Source: Massospora cicadina
Lineage: Eukaryota; Entomophthoromycota; Entomophthoromycetes; Entomophthorales; Entomophthoraceae
DNA: 64,000 nt
Assembly (NCBI GenBank): GCA_022478985.1
Contig: JAKSZP010006600.1
Coordinates: 238,262-302,261, forward strand
Direction of reading: 5' to 3'
Made by a program: the position numbers and the translations under genes. Shown piece by piece: positions 1 through 11,530 of the stretch. Each line of letters starts with the position of its first letter. The stretch's first letter is position 1. Below the pieces are notes generated by a model. The model was not told the origin of the DNA, did no database searches, and was given only the letters and a program-made list of their open reading frames with translations.

Positions 1-461
1 TTTCTGTAGCCAGCGCAAAGAGGCATGATCCATTACCACTTTGAAATTCACCCTATAAAGATAGACCTGGAATCGTTTATATGCATAGATCACCATTAGA
101 CACTCCCGCTCAGTCATATTGTAATTCCCATCAGGACCAGTTAAGCTACAGCTGCAATATGAAATGGGGTGCTCCACACCATCATCATCTTTTGGGATAA
201 CATAGCCCCTACAGTGGAAAGTGAAGAATACATTTGCACAATAAACTCTTTTTCAAAATTGGGGTATTGCAAAACAGGCGCACTAGCCAACGTGGTTCAT
301 AATACATCATAAGCAGTTTGACATTGATCATTTCAGTGAAAGGCAGCGTTTTTCTTAAGTAGCTCGAAGAGTGGAGCCCCAATACAGCTGAAGTTGGGAA
401 CAAACCGCCAGTAGTAACCAACCATCCCAAAAGAACACCTGGATGTCCCGCTTATTGCTTC
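1..461 (-). pseudogene. Element B, left part: RT end and RNase H start (Ty3/Gypsy)
   Basis: Minus-strand translation gives the RT connection region (a GYYWRFVPNFS stretch, read after a one-base slip near 440-450) followed by an RNase H fragment with the MTEREC and VMDHASLRWL motifs. Several stops break it. This is the downstream continuation of the RT that ends at 10384. Element A sits between the two, and removing A with one copy of its duplication lets the RT read on from KMSQPS into NKRDIQVFF. The rest of pol and the second LTR of B lie left of the window. Dead copy. Confidence 0.85.
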
Positions 462-1659
462 TGTTGGAATTTTTGCCCATGTTCCCAGCCTTCTAGATTA
501 CCTGGTATTTCTAGGGGAAAATTCCCTAAGGCAAAGTGAGTTAGAAACCAGTTGGCCTGAAATTTGGAGGAACTACATTTGGTGGGTTTTGGGATATTCG
601 CCTGGTCATATGCATTTGGAATCAATCCAGATAAATACCTAAGATCTCATTGGGTGGAGTTGCCAACGAAATAGGGGCATCTGATAGTGATTAACTATCA
701 GGTGTACCGATTGGAATTGATCAGGTTTCATCACCAACTGATTGGGAATGAATAGTGAGTTGCAAGGCGAGTGATGCCACCTGCAACTAGAAAATCAAAC
801 AGGTTGGTGAAGTGACCTGCCATAATGGGTAATAGTCCCATTACCTAAGCAGATCGCTAGCCAATTATGGTTAGTTCACTTTGATTGAGAGGAAAACATT
901 AGGGACACGTTTCCCAACTCTTTCTTTTTTTTAGTACTAGATGGTCCCAACCCAAGGGGGGATTCATCGATGTTTTTCCAACTCTTTCTATTTAGTTTAG
1001 AGTATGTCTAATGATGGAATCCTAGCCAGGATGGGAAAGACTATTGCTGCTGAGATGAGGAAGGGTGATTCAATGGCAATGACTGCCATTTCATCAAAGA
1101 GGTGTCAACTGAGGGTTAGACAGTTGAATATCCTACTATATATTCCCTAAGATCTTATATAATAAAAAACTCTAGTTTTAAGATAACAGGTACTTTACAG
1201 TAATATTATCAATTTGGTGTATAGTTAGACTATCAGCTTCTATTGTGTCGTTCTATCTCAAGGATATTATTGCAATAGGCAATAATTGGAAGACTCTCAG
1301 AGAGAAGAGTAAAGATCTGAGCGGGGATCTAGAGACAAAGGAACCACAATCAGGGATAGCTGCCAACTGTGTGTTGGGCCAAGAGAGACTGTCACCAGGG
1401 TATCTTAACAAAGATTGGGTGGACAAGAGTATAGGGAACAAATCCTTACGAGTATGAATTACAGAGTATTTAATTGGAAATACTGGCTGAGCGTTAGGCC
1501 GAATAATAGTTCAATCTTAACTATAGATAACAGTCTCCATTCTATCATTGATTAATACATTCTATACAATGTGACAAAGTGCACAAGGAAATTGAACCTG
1601 TGCAGTAAAAAGGTTACTGGGTTGACAGCTGATAATCAATCCTAGAGTAAATTTTTACA
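462..1659 (+). repeat. Element A 5' LTR
   Basis: Begins TGTTGG and ends TTTTACA. It matches 8951-10383 along its length. The main differences are a LINE scrap at 925-977, present only here, and a SINE present only in the other copy, so both insertions happened after A integrated. Confidence 0.9.
925..977 (-). mobile_element. 53-bp 5'-truncated LINE insertion (LINE L 3' end)
   Basis: The T-run plus the following ~46 bases match the 3' terminus of LINE L at 49433-49480 almost base for base. An 11-bp duplication, CCAACTCTTTC, flanks it at 914-924 and 978-988. The second LTR of A has only one copy of that 11-mer and no insert, giving an empty site in the same window. Confidence 0.9.
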
Positions 1660-1678
1660 AGTTGATGCTCACTACAGG
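1660..1678 (+). other. Primer binding site of element A
   Basis: The sequence right after the LTR (GTTGATGCTCACTACAGG) resembles AGTGGTGCTCACTACAAGG after the 5' LTR of element C and GTGGTGCTTGCTACAGG in B. Position and conservation across three elements support a tRNA primer site. The tRNA species is not identified. Confidence 0.6.
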
Positions 1679-1683
1679 GGTAG

Positions 1684-3060
1684 TTGAGTAAAGAATCTAT
1701 TATAATATTGTATAAAGAAGAACTATGCAAGCTATGGACCAAGATCGCCTCTGTGAACCATAATGCCTTAAACTCAGCAGACCATCAGGAGTTCGCGACC
1801 TTGGAAGAACGAGTTGCTAAGGTGGAGGAAGAAGGGTTGGGACCATCTAGTACTAAAAAAATAAATGTGGAGGAAGAAGTGAAGAATGTAGCTAACTTCA
1901 GGAATGAGTTACTTGGCAAAGTAAACTCGTTGAAGAAGAAAGAAGGGTACCTTGTTTGAGAGGTCCTATGCCTGAAAATGGAGTAAGAAGCGGATTGCGT
2001 TCATTTAAGAAAAATTGGTGTAGATATCAAATAATTAATCAAACAAGTGAAGGAACTGAAAGCTCACAGATGTGCTTGTGAGCCTGTTATGGCCAGCAAT
2101 GCTAAAGAGAGAAGACCTTGCATGATACTAGAGAAGTCAAATACCTCAAGGAATATGCCGCCCACTTTCAATGCCATTTTATAGATGATGCCCAAAGTCA
2201 CTCCGCAGTTAGCCAAGTAGCTTAACTGAGAGAATCAGCCAGAAATGACTCAGAGAAATTTAGGGCAACGCTGAAATCGCTGACGTTCCATTGGGATAAC
2301 GCCCCAGCGTTATTTTGACTGTTTGACATGATTATGAATGGCTACGGAGATTGTCAAAAGTCGTTGATGGTCATGAAATGCCTGGACACTGACTGTCAAA
2401 ACTTAGTGTTACCCTACCTGGCGGAAGATAGCTGGTCATATGCGGAGGCAAAGGCGGCCATCATGAAGGAGTTTGGTAGTCCAATCTGCATGTCAAAATA
2501 CAAGCAAGAATTTATGGGAATTCAATTGCATAAAGATGAGTCTCTTGCTAGCTTCACGGATCAAATTTACCAGGAGTCACAGATCCTGGTCATAGAAAAA
2601 GTATTGGATGACTTTGATGCTAAAATCGCTTTGCAACCAGCCTACATCCCTATCATGATTTGCATCATATAATGTATTCCATGTTCGCGATGGAAATAAC
2701 TACCTTGCAAATGGTAGACAACCTAAAGATTTTGGGAGTGACATTCAATGACCCAAATAGAAGCTTCAAGTCCAATCCAGTACAAAATCTGAATCCCACA
2801 AAGTTAAATTAAGGAGCAAATGAGGCCACCAATCAAACTGTACCAGGAAATAAACCTGAAGAATTCAGATGGTTAAGAAAGAAAGAGAAGGTCTGCTATC
2901 AGTATGGCGGGAAAAGAGATTTCGCCATACACTGCAAAAAGCTGATGATCATATTAATGTGGTCCAGGTCAAGTAGACAGCAGTTGCCAGGGTTTCAGGA
3001 AAAGGGCCCACTTCCTAGATAAGGAACAGTCTAGAGAGGCAAAGAAACCTGTTCTTCCAG
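1684..3060 (+). pseudogene. Element A gag (broken)
   Basis: Structural protein remnant. An acidic, lysine-rich stretch (1684-1959) is followed by a capsid-like segment (2328-2672) that contains the gag core pattern LPYLAEDSW...AIMKEFGS and DESLASFTDQIYQESQ, comparable to the gag cores of C and I. A nucleocapsid knuckle near 2895-2945 reads CYQYGGKRDFAIHC, so two of the four CX2CX4HX4C ligands are lost (Cys to Tyr, His to Asp). Several stops and frameshifts interrupt it. A 45-bp LINE insertion plus duplication adds exactly 15 codons without changing frame. Confidence 0.8.
1834..1866 (+). mobile_element. 33-bp LINE 3'-end insertion inside gag
   Basis: GGGTTGGGACCATCTAGTAC followed by an A-rich tail is the reverse complement of the LINE L terminus at 49433-49460. 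The 12-bp duplication GTGGAGGAAGAA lies on both sides (1822-1833, 1867-1878). Insert plus duplication is 45 bp, so the frame is kept. Opposite orientation to the scrap in the LTR. Confidence 0.88.
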
Positions 3061-3249
3061 ATATCATGAATGAAGAAATAGATATTAGCGATCTGTTCAT
3101 AGACAACGAGCAGGATCAGTTATACCAAGTGGTCAATATAGATATGAATGCCTTGACCAGAGCGGGGGTGAAGATCAACCCCAAGATAATCCAGGAAGTT
3201 GCCTGGCCATATGCCTAATAACTGGCGGAGAAGATTCGAACCACTGAGA

Positions 3250-4260
3250 ATCCTGAAGAGTTATCAGACATCTGTTTAGATGAGGCTAATCTGTCTATCC
3301 CCCTCGGCGTGGTAAAGGAATTGTTTCCTGAATTATTGGTGCAAATTATTCACACCCTAGATTTGGCTAATAACGCCGCCATTCACTCAGTAAATACTAT
3401 ACTACAGTACTCTAAGTGTACTTATATAGATATACAAGTGAATCAAGTGAGGGTGAAGGTGATAGTTGACAGCGGAGCGCCCATCAATATTGTGTCAACC
3501 AAGCTGTTAAAGATGATGAAGGTCTCTCCAGACTTGGAACACAAGAGAGAATATGGGACAGATGGGCCAAACATCACCGTTTCCTGTGGAGTGTATAGTG
3601 CGCTGCCACTATGATTTGGGTTGTTGGTGGTATCTGCGCCAGTGATAGTTTTGGTGAACCAAAACTACAACATCCTGATCAGAAATGGAGTTTCTACAGA
3701 AGTACAGAGTTAAATCTAACTTCAAGGATAATACATTGACCATCCTGGGTCATACGTTACCATTGGTATACCAGAAGGACAGTGTAGCTCCATTGAATTG
3801 GAGAAACAACTTCATTAATCTGATATACAATGATGGCATTGTACCAATTTGATACCAATTAGTTGGCAGGAAGTGACGCGAGATGCCGGCAGAAATCCTA
3901 GAAAACTGGGGGATTCCATTAAGGATCAAGAATGAGAGGACCATACCAGCTGGATCGCAGATAATAGTCAACACAGGGTTGACTTTGGAGATTCCTGAGC
4001 TGTTGTATGGGGAAGTCGGAAGTCCCTGGAAGAAGTCCAGAGTAGAGCCATGGGTGGCTCCTGGGATAACAATGCCAGGCCATGGAGAAATTCGAGTTCT
4101 CCTGGCGAATTTGAGTGAAAAACTGATGAAGATCAAGGGGAATCAGATCATCACATTTATTCATCTGATCCTGACGGCCAAATTGAGATGATTCCATGAT
4201 TTTGGGTCTCTTGATGAAATGGGATTACTGGCTGAGGTAGCCAAAAGCATTAACCTATTG
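3250..4260 (+). pseudogene. Element A protease and linker to RT
   Basis: Retropepsin-type aspartic protease, which would process Gag-Pol. The catalytic triplet is present as VDSGAP near 3467-3484, followed by NIVSTKLLK and the GPN...GVYSALPL flap-side stretch. The same layout occurs in B (IDTGAPVNIISTKL) and at the right edge of the window. The linker at 3883-4191 (PAGSQIIVNTGL, MPGHGEIRVLLANL) is shared with B. Interrupted by stops at about 3612 and 3850. Confidence 0.82.
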
Positions 4261-5750
4261 GTTGATCAAGAGCAGCTCTCTGATCTGCTGGAAGGCCAGC
4301 AGGAGGAGGTGCTCAAACTATTTGAGAAATATCTGGAAGTGTTCGCTCAAGATGACCACAATTTGGGATGAGCACAAAATGTAATTCACAAGGTTGACAC
4401 TGGGGAAAATCTACCAATAAGGATAATACTGATCTAAATTTCAAAAGCTACTGAAGCAGTAGTGGAGGATGAAACCAGCAAACTAGTAAAGTATGGGCTT
4501 CTAGTTCCGTTGTCAAGTCCCTGGGTGAGTCCAATTTCTGATCGTGAAGAAGGATGGATCAAACTGGGTGGTGATTGACTACTGGAGGCTGAACAAAATT
4601 ATGAAGAAGGATTTGTATCTCCTACCAAGGATCGACAATGCACTAGACCAATTAGGAGAAGCGAATTGTTTCTCTGCGATGGACCTAATCTTGAGATACT
4701 GGCAGATTGACTTGCCAGCAGAAGACCAGGATAAATGTGCAATTATTACCGTTCAGGGGTTATACCAGCCGACAAGGATGCCCCAGGGTCTCTGCAATGC
4801 CCCTGCAACGTTCCAGAGGGCCATGGACACAATATTAAGCAGCCTGAAGTTGTCATGCATCCTGGTATAACTGGATGATATTAATGTGTTCAGTAGAACG
4901 TTTACTGATCACTTGCACCACTTGGAAGAAGTTTTCAAGAGACTGTCCGCAGCTAAACTGAAGATCAAGCCAAGGAAGTGCCACTTCTTCAAGAAAGAGT
5001 TGGAATATTTGGGATTTATAATCAACTCAAGTGGATTGCAGCCGCAAACCCATAAGATAGCAGCTATATAGCGTATGGCTGTACCAAAGAGTGTCCAAGA
5101 CATCCAATTATTCCTTAGGATGGTCAGATACTATAGAAGAATTATTTGGGACTTCGCCTGAATAGCTGAGCCATTATTCCATTTATTAAAGGATCCAAAA
5201 AAGGATTCATATAGAATGAAGAGGCCCAGGACTCCTTCAATGAGTTACGCCAGTATTTAATAGATTTGCTTATTCTGAAATATCCAAATTTTGATCAGGA
5301 GTTTATCATTCAAACCAATGATTTGTTGAAAGGTGATCGGTGCCATACTGAGCCAAGTAGATGAACTTGGGGATGAGCATCTGGTGGCATATGTGAGCCA
5401 GATACTCTCAGCCGCTGAGAGGAACTACACTGTGACTGAGCGTGAATACCTTGCATTCATTTATGCATGTAAGCAGTTTTGGGTGCATTTCTATGGAACG
5501 CACTTTAAAATGGTGATGGACCACTCTTTGCTGCGTTGGCTGCACAATCTAAGGGAACCAGAAGGTAGATTGGCCCAATGGGCACTCAAGCTTCAGGTTT
5601 ATGATTATGAGATAGTCCACCAAGTGGGGGCTTCTCATCAGAACGTGTATGGCTTATCGCGGTTGCCAATGGTCCAGTTGGTATACCCGCAGGTGGATGA
5701 GCTATTCCAGAGAATGGTTGAAGGAAGAATCGGGAATGAGCCCTGAGAAA
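4261..5750 (+). pseudogene. Element A reverse transcriptase and RNase H
   Basis: RT motifs are plain: KKDGSNWVVIDYWRLNKI, FSAMDL, YQPTRMPQGLCNAPATFQRAM. The catalytic box reads stop-LDD because the Tyr codon is TAA (about 4867). It continues through HLEEVFKRL and CHFFKKELEYLGF. RNase H follows at 5333-5746 with VTEREYLAFIYACK and VMDHSLLRWL. The RNase H frame is open over about 137 codons, longer than most of the rest. The element cannot make active RT. Confidence 0.88.
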
Positions 5751-6900
5751 TCCAAGGTACACTTCAAAAGGCAATGGAAAACACCGAGACTATGGATGGA
5801 CAAGTATTTAAGATGATCAATGGGAAGTGGCTATTATTTCCAAAACTGTTAGAAAGAGCAACAATAGTACAAGCAGCTCACAAGGTTGTCAGGGCGGAGG
5901 CCTGAGGAAAACAACTGACCATATTTACCAGTATTACTACTGGGAATTGATCAACTACAATGTCGCAGATCATCTGGCTTGTTGTGTGGAGTGCCAGCTG
6001 CACAAACCACACAAGAATACAACAGGATACTGACTGGTCCATACTGGATTTGCCTGGCACATGGTGTCCATCAACGTGATGGGATCGCTGATGATGAGCA
6101 CAGGGGGAGTCAAGTATATCATAATTGCCAGCGACCATCTGATGAGATGGGTTGAGACAAAGGCCCTAACAAGAGTAGATGCTACCAGTACTGCGAGGTT
6201 CATCAGGGATCAAGTAGTATACCAGCATGGATGTCCACAAGTTCTGCTGATTGACAATGGGACCAACTTCACATCTCATATAATCCCAAGGTTAAAAAAA
6301 TAATGGGGATTTGAGGAGTCATGTCAGTACCATACTGGCCAGAGACAAACGGACTGGTAGAACGGGTCAATGGGATGCTGGCCATGACGCTGAGGAAGCT
6401 AGTCGCAGGGAGAACTTGGGAATGTATCTGAGTTTGGTAACATTCAACTACAACAAAGTCATCATATGGCGATGGGAAAGGCGCCATATAAATTATTATA
6501 TGGAAGAAAGGCCACATTGCTGCCAATTTTATATTTGGTGGTGGATTCTATGTTGGAGATGATTACCAAGCAATACCTGAACCAACTGATGAGTATCCTG
6601 ATCAATATGCAATTGCAAGCATTTGATAAAACCTTGAAGAAAAGGCTACAAAAAAATTGACGAATGACAAAAACTGGCTGGCCTTAGAAGAATATTGAAT
6701 AGGGGAAAGAGTCGCCTATTGCAATACACATAGTTTTGGATGAAGAAACAAATAAGATGCATTGTGGTCAGCTCCGTTTGAAGTAATCACCAAGATGGCA
6801 ACTGATGCTTACTCCATCAAGAATCTCTTGGATGGAAGAGTTGTAAATCGAGCCCATACTAAGTATCTAAAGCATTGGATCAAGGAAAAAAATAAAAGAG
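5751..6900 (+). pseudogene. Element A integrase
   Basis: Zinc-binding part at 5900-6010 shows H-Y...H-L-A-C-C-V-E-C. The catalytic core at 6061-6303 has SINVMGSL where SIDVMGPL is expected, so the first Asp of the DDE triad is Asn. The second Asp is in LLIDNGTNF. The E region (ETNGLVERVNG-like) is in another frame near 6345-6375. The C-terminal tail at 6800-6900 keeps GRVVNRAHTKYLKHW, similar to the tail of C. No chromodomain seen. Confidence 0.83.
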
Positions 6901-6929
6901 TTCCTGAAGGACCAATGAACCATTAAGTT

Positions 6930-7500
6930 GGTCATGTTCTGATGATTAGGTCAAGTCTGAAAAAAGGGCATCTGAACCAATCTAGATGGTTATTTCCAAA
7001 AAAGAACCTCTGAACCATGGAAAACCGGTAGGTTTAGTACCCAGGTCCCAGTTTGGGGGAAAGATGGACCTCTGAACTGAAACAAGGTCAAGTCCCATAG
7101 TAAAAAAGAAGACTAAAGATAAAAAATTGATAAAATATATTGGAAAAAAACGATTATAAATTGTATAAATAAAAAAGCTGATATTTTTTGAAAATTTAAT
7201 TTTTATTGATTGTCCTCAGTATGGGGATGATTCTGCTTATGTCATCTCTTGGGGGAGGGAGGATGGATCATGGTAGGAATAAACAGCCTGTCAAAATTGA
7301 TATGCTATTGGATGCTTGTGAGGGCGAGACCTACATAAAACCAAGTTTGGTGAGCAGATTCTAGCTCTGAGAAAAAGTGACTAGGGGAAGGGAAATTGAG
7401 ATGTCAAAGATGCCAATCGTGAAACCCTGGAGTGGGGAGGAAAGCAGCAGTATAAAAAGAGGCAATTAGTAAATAACCCCAAGTAATCCCAATGGCACCA
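6930..7500 (+). other. Element A post-integrase segment, no gene seen
   Basis: AT-rich with short near-repeats (GAACCTCTGAACC-type phrases at 6960-7090). I see no coding signal. Confidence 0.4.
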
Positions 7501-7509
7501 GAGCCAGAA

Positions 7510-8440
7510 TATTTGCCCTGAGCGCCTGCAAACGGACTTCATCAAGGACACCAGAAATGTGGGTTTGCAACAAAAAGGAATACTTGATGGGAGATGCCAA
7601 ATCATGCCCCCTATCAACGCCATCATCATAAGATACCAATGGGAAGCTCCAGAGAAGATATAGTTGTGCAGAGAGCAGATTGAATACTGCAAGCAGTGAC
7701 TATGGGCTTTGCAGAAGCTAAAGCTGAAAATTTGGTGGAAACCAGGTGAGGCTGTAAGCTTCATAGACTAACTTCAAAGAACTTGATCAGCAAAGCGAAG
7801 AGCATAAGTGGCAGTATCCTGATCCAGAAGGTTATCAAGATCAAAGGGATTCAGCACTAATGTCAAGCCTCGGTGACTTGAGCCTGGAGTTCAGCGTAGG
7901 GAGCTCAAAGTGTACGCTGTTACCAATTGAGAGCTCAGAAACCAGAGCAGCGGGTTTTTAAAATTGATTGAGTCAGAAGAGGAACTCAGGGAGCAAGTCT
8001 GACACGACCAGAAACAAATGATCCAGAGCAGTCAGCATAACCTCCAGAGCATCGACAATGATTTTCAGAGCCTCAGTGAAAGGAGCCAAATCCAGAAGGG
8101 TTTTGAAGTCCAACTCTAGAATCTACTGCGGAGGAAGAGTCAGCTGAGAGTTGTTTGAAATGATGGCCAGCCTGGGTTTGGATGGATTAGTTACTTTTTC
8201 TGGTAATTTGATAGAAGGACAAGCCACCTGCACCAGACTAGGCGTATGAGTCCTGGAAGGACCATAAAAGAGGTTCCAGTGAGAATCCCTACTCATTTGC
8301 TGGAAGAGGCGGAGGTCTGGATCAGACAGACTATTGAGGAGCTGCTGGTAGCAAGATTCAGAATTTGTCATTTGAGCTGGACAAGAGGGGGATGTCAGAC
8401 TTATATAGAAGTTGACATTATGCACTCTATAATCCATTAG
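7510..8440 (+). pseudogene. Extra ORF between integrase and 3' LTR of A, unknown function
   Basis: A single frame can be followed from about 7518 to 8120 with protein-like composition, broken only by isolated stops (TAG, TGA, TAA) and no frameshift that I need. Recognisable stretches are PERLQTDFIKDTRNVGLQQK, ALQKLKLKIWWKPGEA and a Gln/Ser/Leu-rich part (MIQSSQHNLQSIDNDFQSLS) that looks coiled-coil. I do not recognise a family. Position after pol is where some Gypsy elements carry an accessory or env-like ORF, but I see no signal peptide or membrane span. Confidence 0.45.
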
Positions 8441-8933
8441 GCTCCAATTTTGGGGAAATTAATCTCAAAATTAATGAGATAAGCTCTCCAAGGGAAGAAA
8501 AAAAATGAATTATGCCAAGAGGTTATGAGTGAAATAACAAGGGCGAATAAGAAATAAGTATTTTTAATTAAGCTGCAAAATGAACATCAATGCAAGAGTC
8601 TCCTATCTAGGATTAGGAGAAAATCAGGAATTAAGGACGCCAGACCAAGAATCCTGAATATGACAGCGGGTCATATACCCTGACAGGGGGAAAACTAGAT
8701 CCTGGGACTAATATTGTCATGAGTAAATCGATTAGCCTAGCACAACAGAAGGTTGTGAGGACTGCGCTCTGAGAAGGTGGTAGCAAGGAGGAAGAGGAAG
8801 AACGCCATATGCTGAAGGTCATCCCAATCAGCGTTGAGTATTGACAAGTGTACTCCCCTTGAATCAATGAAGTATTTGACCAAGTGTCCGAAATAGTGTT
8901 CTCATGCCCCTGGCCTTTTCTTGCTGGAAATCT

Positions 8934-8950
8934 AGGCAAGAGGTGGGATG
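8934..8950 (+). other. Polypurine tract of element A
   Basis: AGGCAAGAGGTGGGATG lies directly before the 3' LTR, in the expected place for plus-strand priming. Confidence 0.6.
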
Positions 8951-10383
8951 TGTTAGGATTTTTGCCCATATTCTCAGCCTTCTAGATTACCTGGTATCGC
9001 TAGGTGAAAATTCCTTAAAGCAAAGTGAATTTGAAATCAGTTGGCCCAAGTTTTGGAGGAACTACATTCAGGGATTTTAAATATTTGCCTGGAAATATCC
9101 ATCAGGGATTGATCCGATGAATACCTAAGATCTCATTGGGTGAAGTTGCCAACGAAATAGGGGCATCTGATAGTGATTAACTATCAGTTGTACCAATTGG
9201 GATCAGTCAGGTTTCATCACTGATCGATTGGGAATGAATACTGAGTTGTGAGGCGAGTGATGCTGCCTGCAACTAGAGAATTGATTGGTTGGTGAAGTGA
9301 TCTGCCATAATGGGTAATAGTCCCATTACCTAAGCAGGTCGCTAGCCAATTATGGTTGGTTCACTTGGATCGAGAGGAAAACATTAGGGACACGTTTTCC
9401 AACTCTTTCCATTTAGTTTAGAGTATGTCTAATGATGGAATCCTAGCCAGGATGGGAAAGACCATTGCTGCTGAGATGAGGAAGGGTGATTTAATGGCAA
9501 TGACTGCCATTTCATCAAAGAGGTGTCAACTAAGGGTTAGACAGTTGAATCCCCTACTATATAACACCTTAAGATTTTATATAATAAAAAACTCTAGTTT
9601 TCAAGATAACAAGCACTTTACAGTAATACTATCAATTTGGTGTATAGTTAGACTATCAGCTTCTATAGTGTTGGTCTATCTCAAGGATATTATTACAAAA
9701 GGCAATAATTGGAAGACTCTCAGAGAGAAGAGTAAAGATCTGAGTGGGGATCTAGAGACAAAGGAACCACAATCAGGGATAGCTGCCGCCTGTGTGTTGG
9801 GCCAAGAGATTTTCACCAGGGTACCATAATGAAGATTGGGTGGACAAGAGTATAGGGAACAGATCCCTACAAGTATGACTTACAGAGTATTTAATCAGAA
9901 ATACTGTCCAAGCATTAGGCTGAATAATAGTTCAATCTCAACTATGGATAATAGTCTCCATACTATTATCAATTGATTTTATTTAACCGAGGCAAGCCAA
10001 CCAGGGGACAGGCATTACCAAAAGAAAGAAATGACATGAAACCTGAACAGGGTCAACTCTGTCAAAGAAAGTTTTTCCACCTCCGGATCAGGACTCAAAT
10101 TTTTCTGGTTACGTCATGGGTTAGGTTTTCGTGTTATTAGACCTACTAACCGCCAATAGCTTCCTTTGGCTGGCACCCCGATTGATGTGCAAAGGGTGGG
10201 AATCAAACCTGAAACCTTCAGGTTGGTAGCCGTATGCCCTTACTAACTCACCTTCCACCCCCTACTATTATCAATTAATACATTCTATACAATGTGACAA
10301 AGTGCATGAGGAAATTGAACCTGTGCAGTAAAAAGGTTGCTGGGTTGACGGCTGATAATCAATCCTAGAGTAAACTTTTTAAA
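8951..10383 (+). repeat. Element A 3' LTR (with SINE insertion)
   Basis: Starts TGTTAGG and ends about TTTTTAAA, followed by GCTTG. Without the 288-bp SINE and its duplication it is about 1.13 kb and colinear with 462-1659. It abuts the RT of element B. Confidence 0.9.
9975..10262 (-). mobile_element. tRNA-derived SINE (copy 1)
   Basis: 288 bp flanked by the 14-bp duplication TACTATTATCAATT (9961-9974, 10263-10276). The 5' LTR of A shows the empty site. Read on the minus strand it begins GGGGGTGGAAGGTGAGTTAG, with an A-box-like TGAGTTAGTAAGG and a B box GGTTTGATTCC (one mismatch to GGTTCGANNCC), so the head is tRNA-like and carries an internal RNA polymerase III promoter. It ends CCTCGGTTAAATAAAATC. 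No cloverleaf fit good enough for a functional tRNA. Confidence 0.85.
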
Positions 10384-11530
10384 GCTTGGCTGAGACATCT
10401 TGCGGATGGCTTCATATTGGCAAGCTGAGGACTAAGCCCTTTGGATTCTACCACAAAGCCAAGGTATTCCAACTGTTCCTTAAAAAAGTGGCCCTTTTGG
10501 GGCTTAATCTTGATATTAGCATCTGCCAGGAAGCAGAATACTTGCTCCAGGTGTCCAAGGTGCTCTGTGAACGTACTTGAAAACACGTTGATATTGTCTA
10601 GGTAAACAAGAACGCAAGACAGCTTTAGGTTACCCAAAATAGTGTCCATAGCCGGTGGAATGTAGCGGGGGCATTGCACAAACCCTGTGGCATATGTGTA
10701 GGCTGGAACAGTCTTTTTTTGGTGATGATTGCACACTTTTCTTGTTCCACCGCTGGCAACTCAATCTTCCAGTACCCCAATATCAAGTTTATTTGCAGAG
10801 AAATACTTGGCCCCACCTAACTGATCTAAAGCATTGTTGATTTGTGGAAGCAGATACAAATCTTTTTTTGTAATGCTATTAAGCTTCCGATAATTGATAC
10901 TACTCAATTGGAGCCATCTTTCTTTTTGAAAATTAGCACCAGAGATGCCCAAAAACTCTTTAATGGCTCCAACATTCCCTGTTCCATCAATGTATCTATT
11001 TCTGCGGATACAACCTCTTCCACCATCTTCAAGCATTTGATAGGTTGTGACCTGATAGGGGGTGATCTCCTGTGTCCACCTGATGCACTACCCCACGAGC
11101 GCAACTCAAGTCATGATCATCAGTTGCAAAAATGCTGTGATACTTCTCAAACAGATCCATCATCCTGTCCTTCTGATCCTCCAATAGACCAGTTAGCGCC
11201 TCCCGCAGAACTACCATCATTATGCCAAAGGTGGTATGTCGAGGCAAGCCAAGATCTTCCAAGAACCAAAGTCATGTACCTGGTGGACCTCATCAATAGG
11301 AATCAGGTGCAGGTAAGCCACCACTTGGTGCCGCTGAACCTTCATCACCTCCTTCTGCAGATTCGCTACCAACACTTTCACTTCCCCCTGCCCTGGTAAC
11401 ATTAACCCAGGATCCACATGATGTTTGAGCCACAATTGTTGATTGGGCACCATGACCTCTCCGTACATACCTCCCAGTATATCAATTTCGAGTTCTGTCC
11501 CAATTATGACCTGGTGCCCAGAAGGGATAA
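10384..11530 (-). pseudogene. Element B reverse transcriptase (N-terminal and palm)
   Basis: Minus-strand RT in several frames: INYRKLNSITKKDLYLLPQI, LFQPTHMPQGLCNAPATF, then CVLVYLDNINVF. The YLDD box is YLDN, so the second catalytic Asp is Asn. GHFFKEQLEYLGF follows, then RT stops at the element A insertion and resumes at 461. The upstream part (11029-11534) holds the protease-RT linker with PSGHQVIIGTELEI and LPGQGEVKVLVANL, close to A. Confidence 0.87.

Larger units (their letters stand above)
462..10383 (+). mobile_element. Ty3/Gypsy LTR retrotransposon A, full-length, decayed
   Basis: Two direct repeats of about 1.15-1.2 kb (462-1659 and 8951-10383, both starting TGTT) flank gag, protease, RT, RNase H and integrase remnants in plus orientation. 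The element splits RT of the minus-strand element B, leaving GCTTC on the left and GCTTG on the right as a 5-bp duplication with one mismatch. Domain order PR-RT-RH-IN is the Gypsy order. No chromodomain is visible. About 2 kb separate integrase from the 3' LTR, which is unusually long. All genes carry stops, so it cannot move by itself. Confidence 0.93.

Noticed and set aside
7381..7764. 127-codon minus-strand ORF in the post-pol region of A
   Set aside because: It is antisense to the better-supported plus-strand frame and shows no domain.
10190..10262. Functional tRNA gene on the minus strand
   Set aside because: B box is good, but no stable cloverleaf could be laid out, and the segment is the head of a SINE with target duplications.
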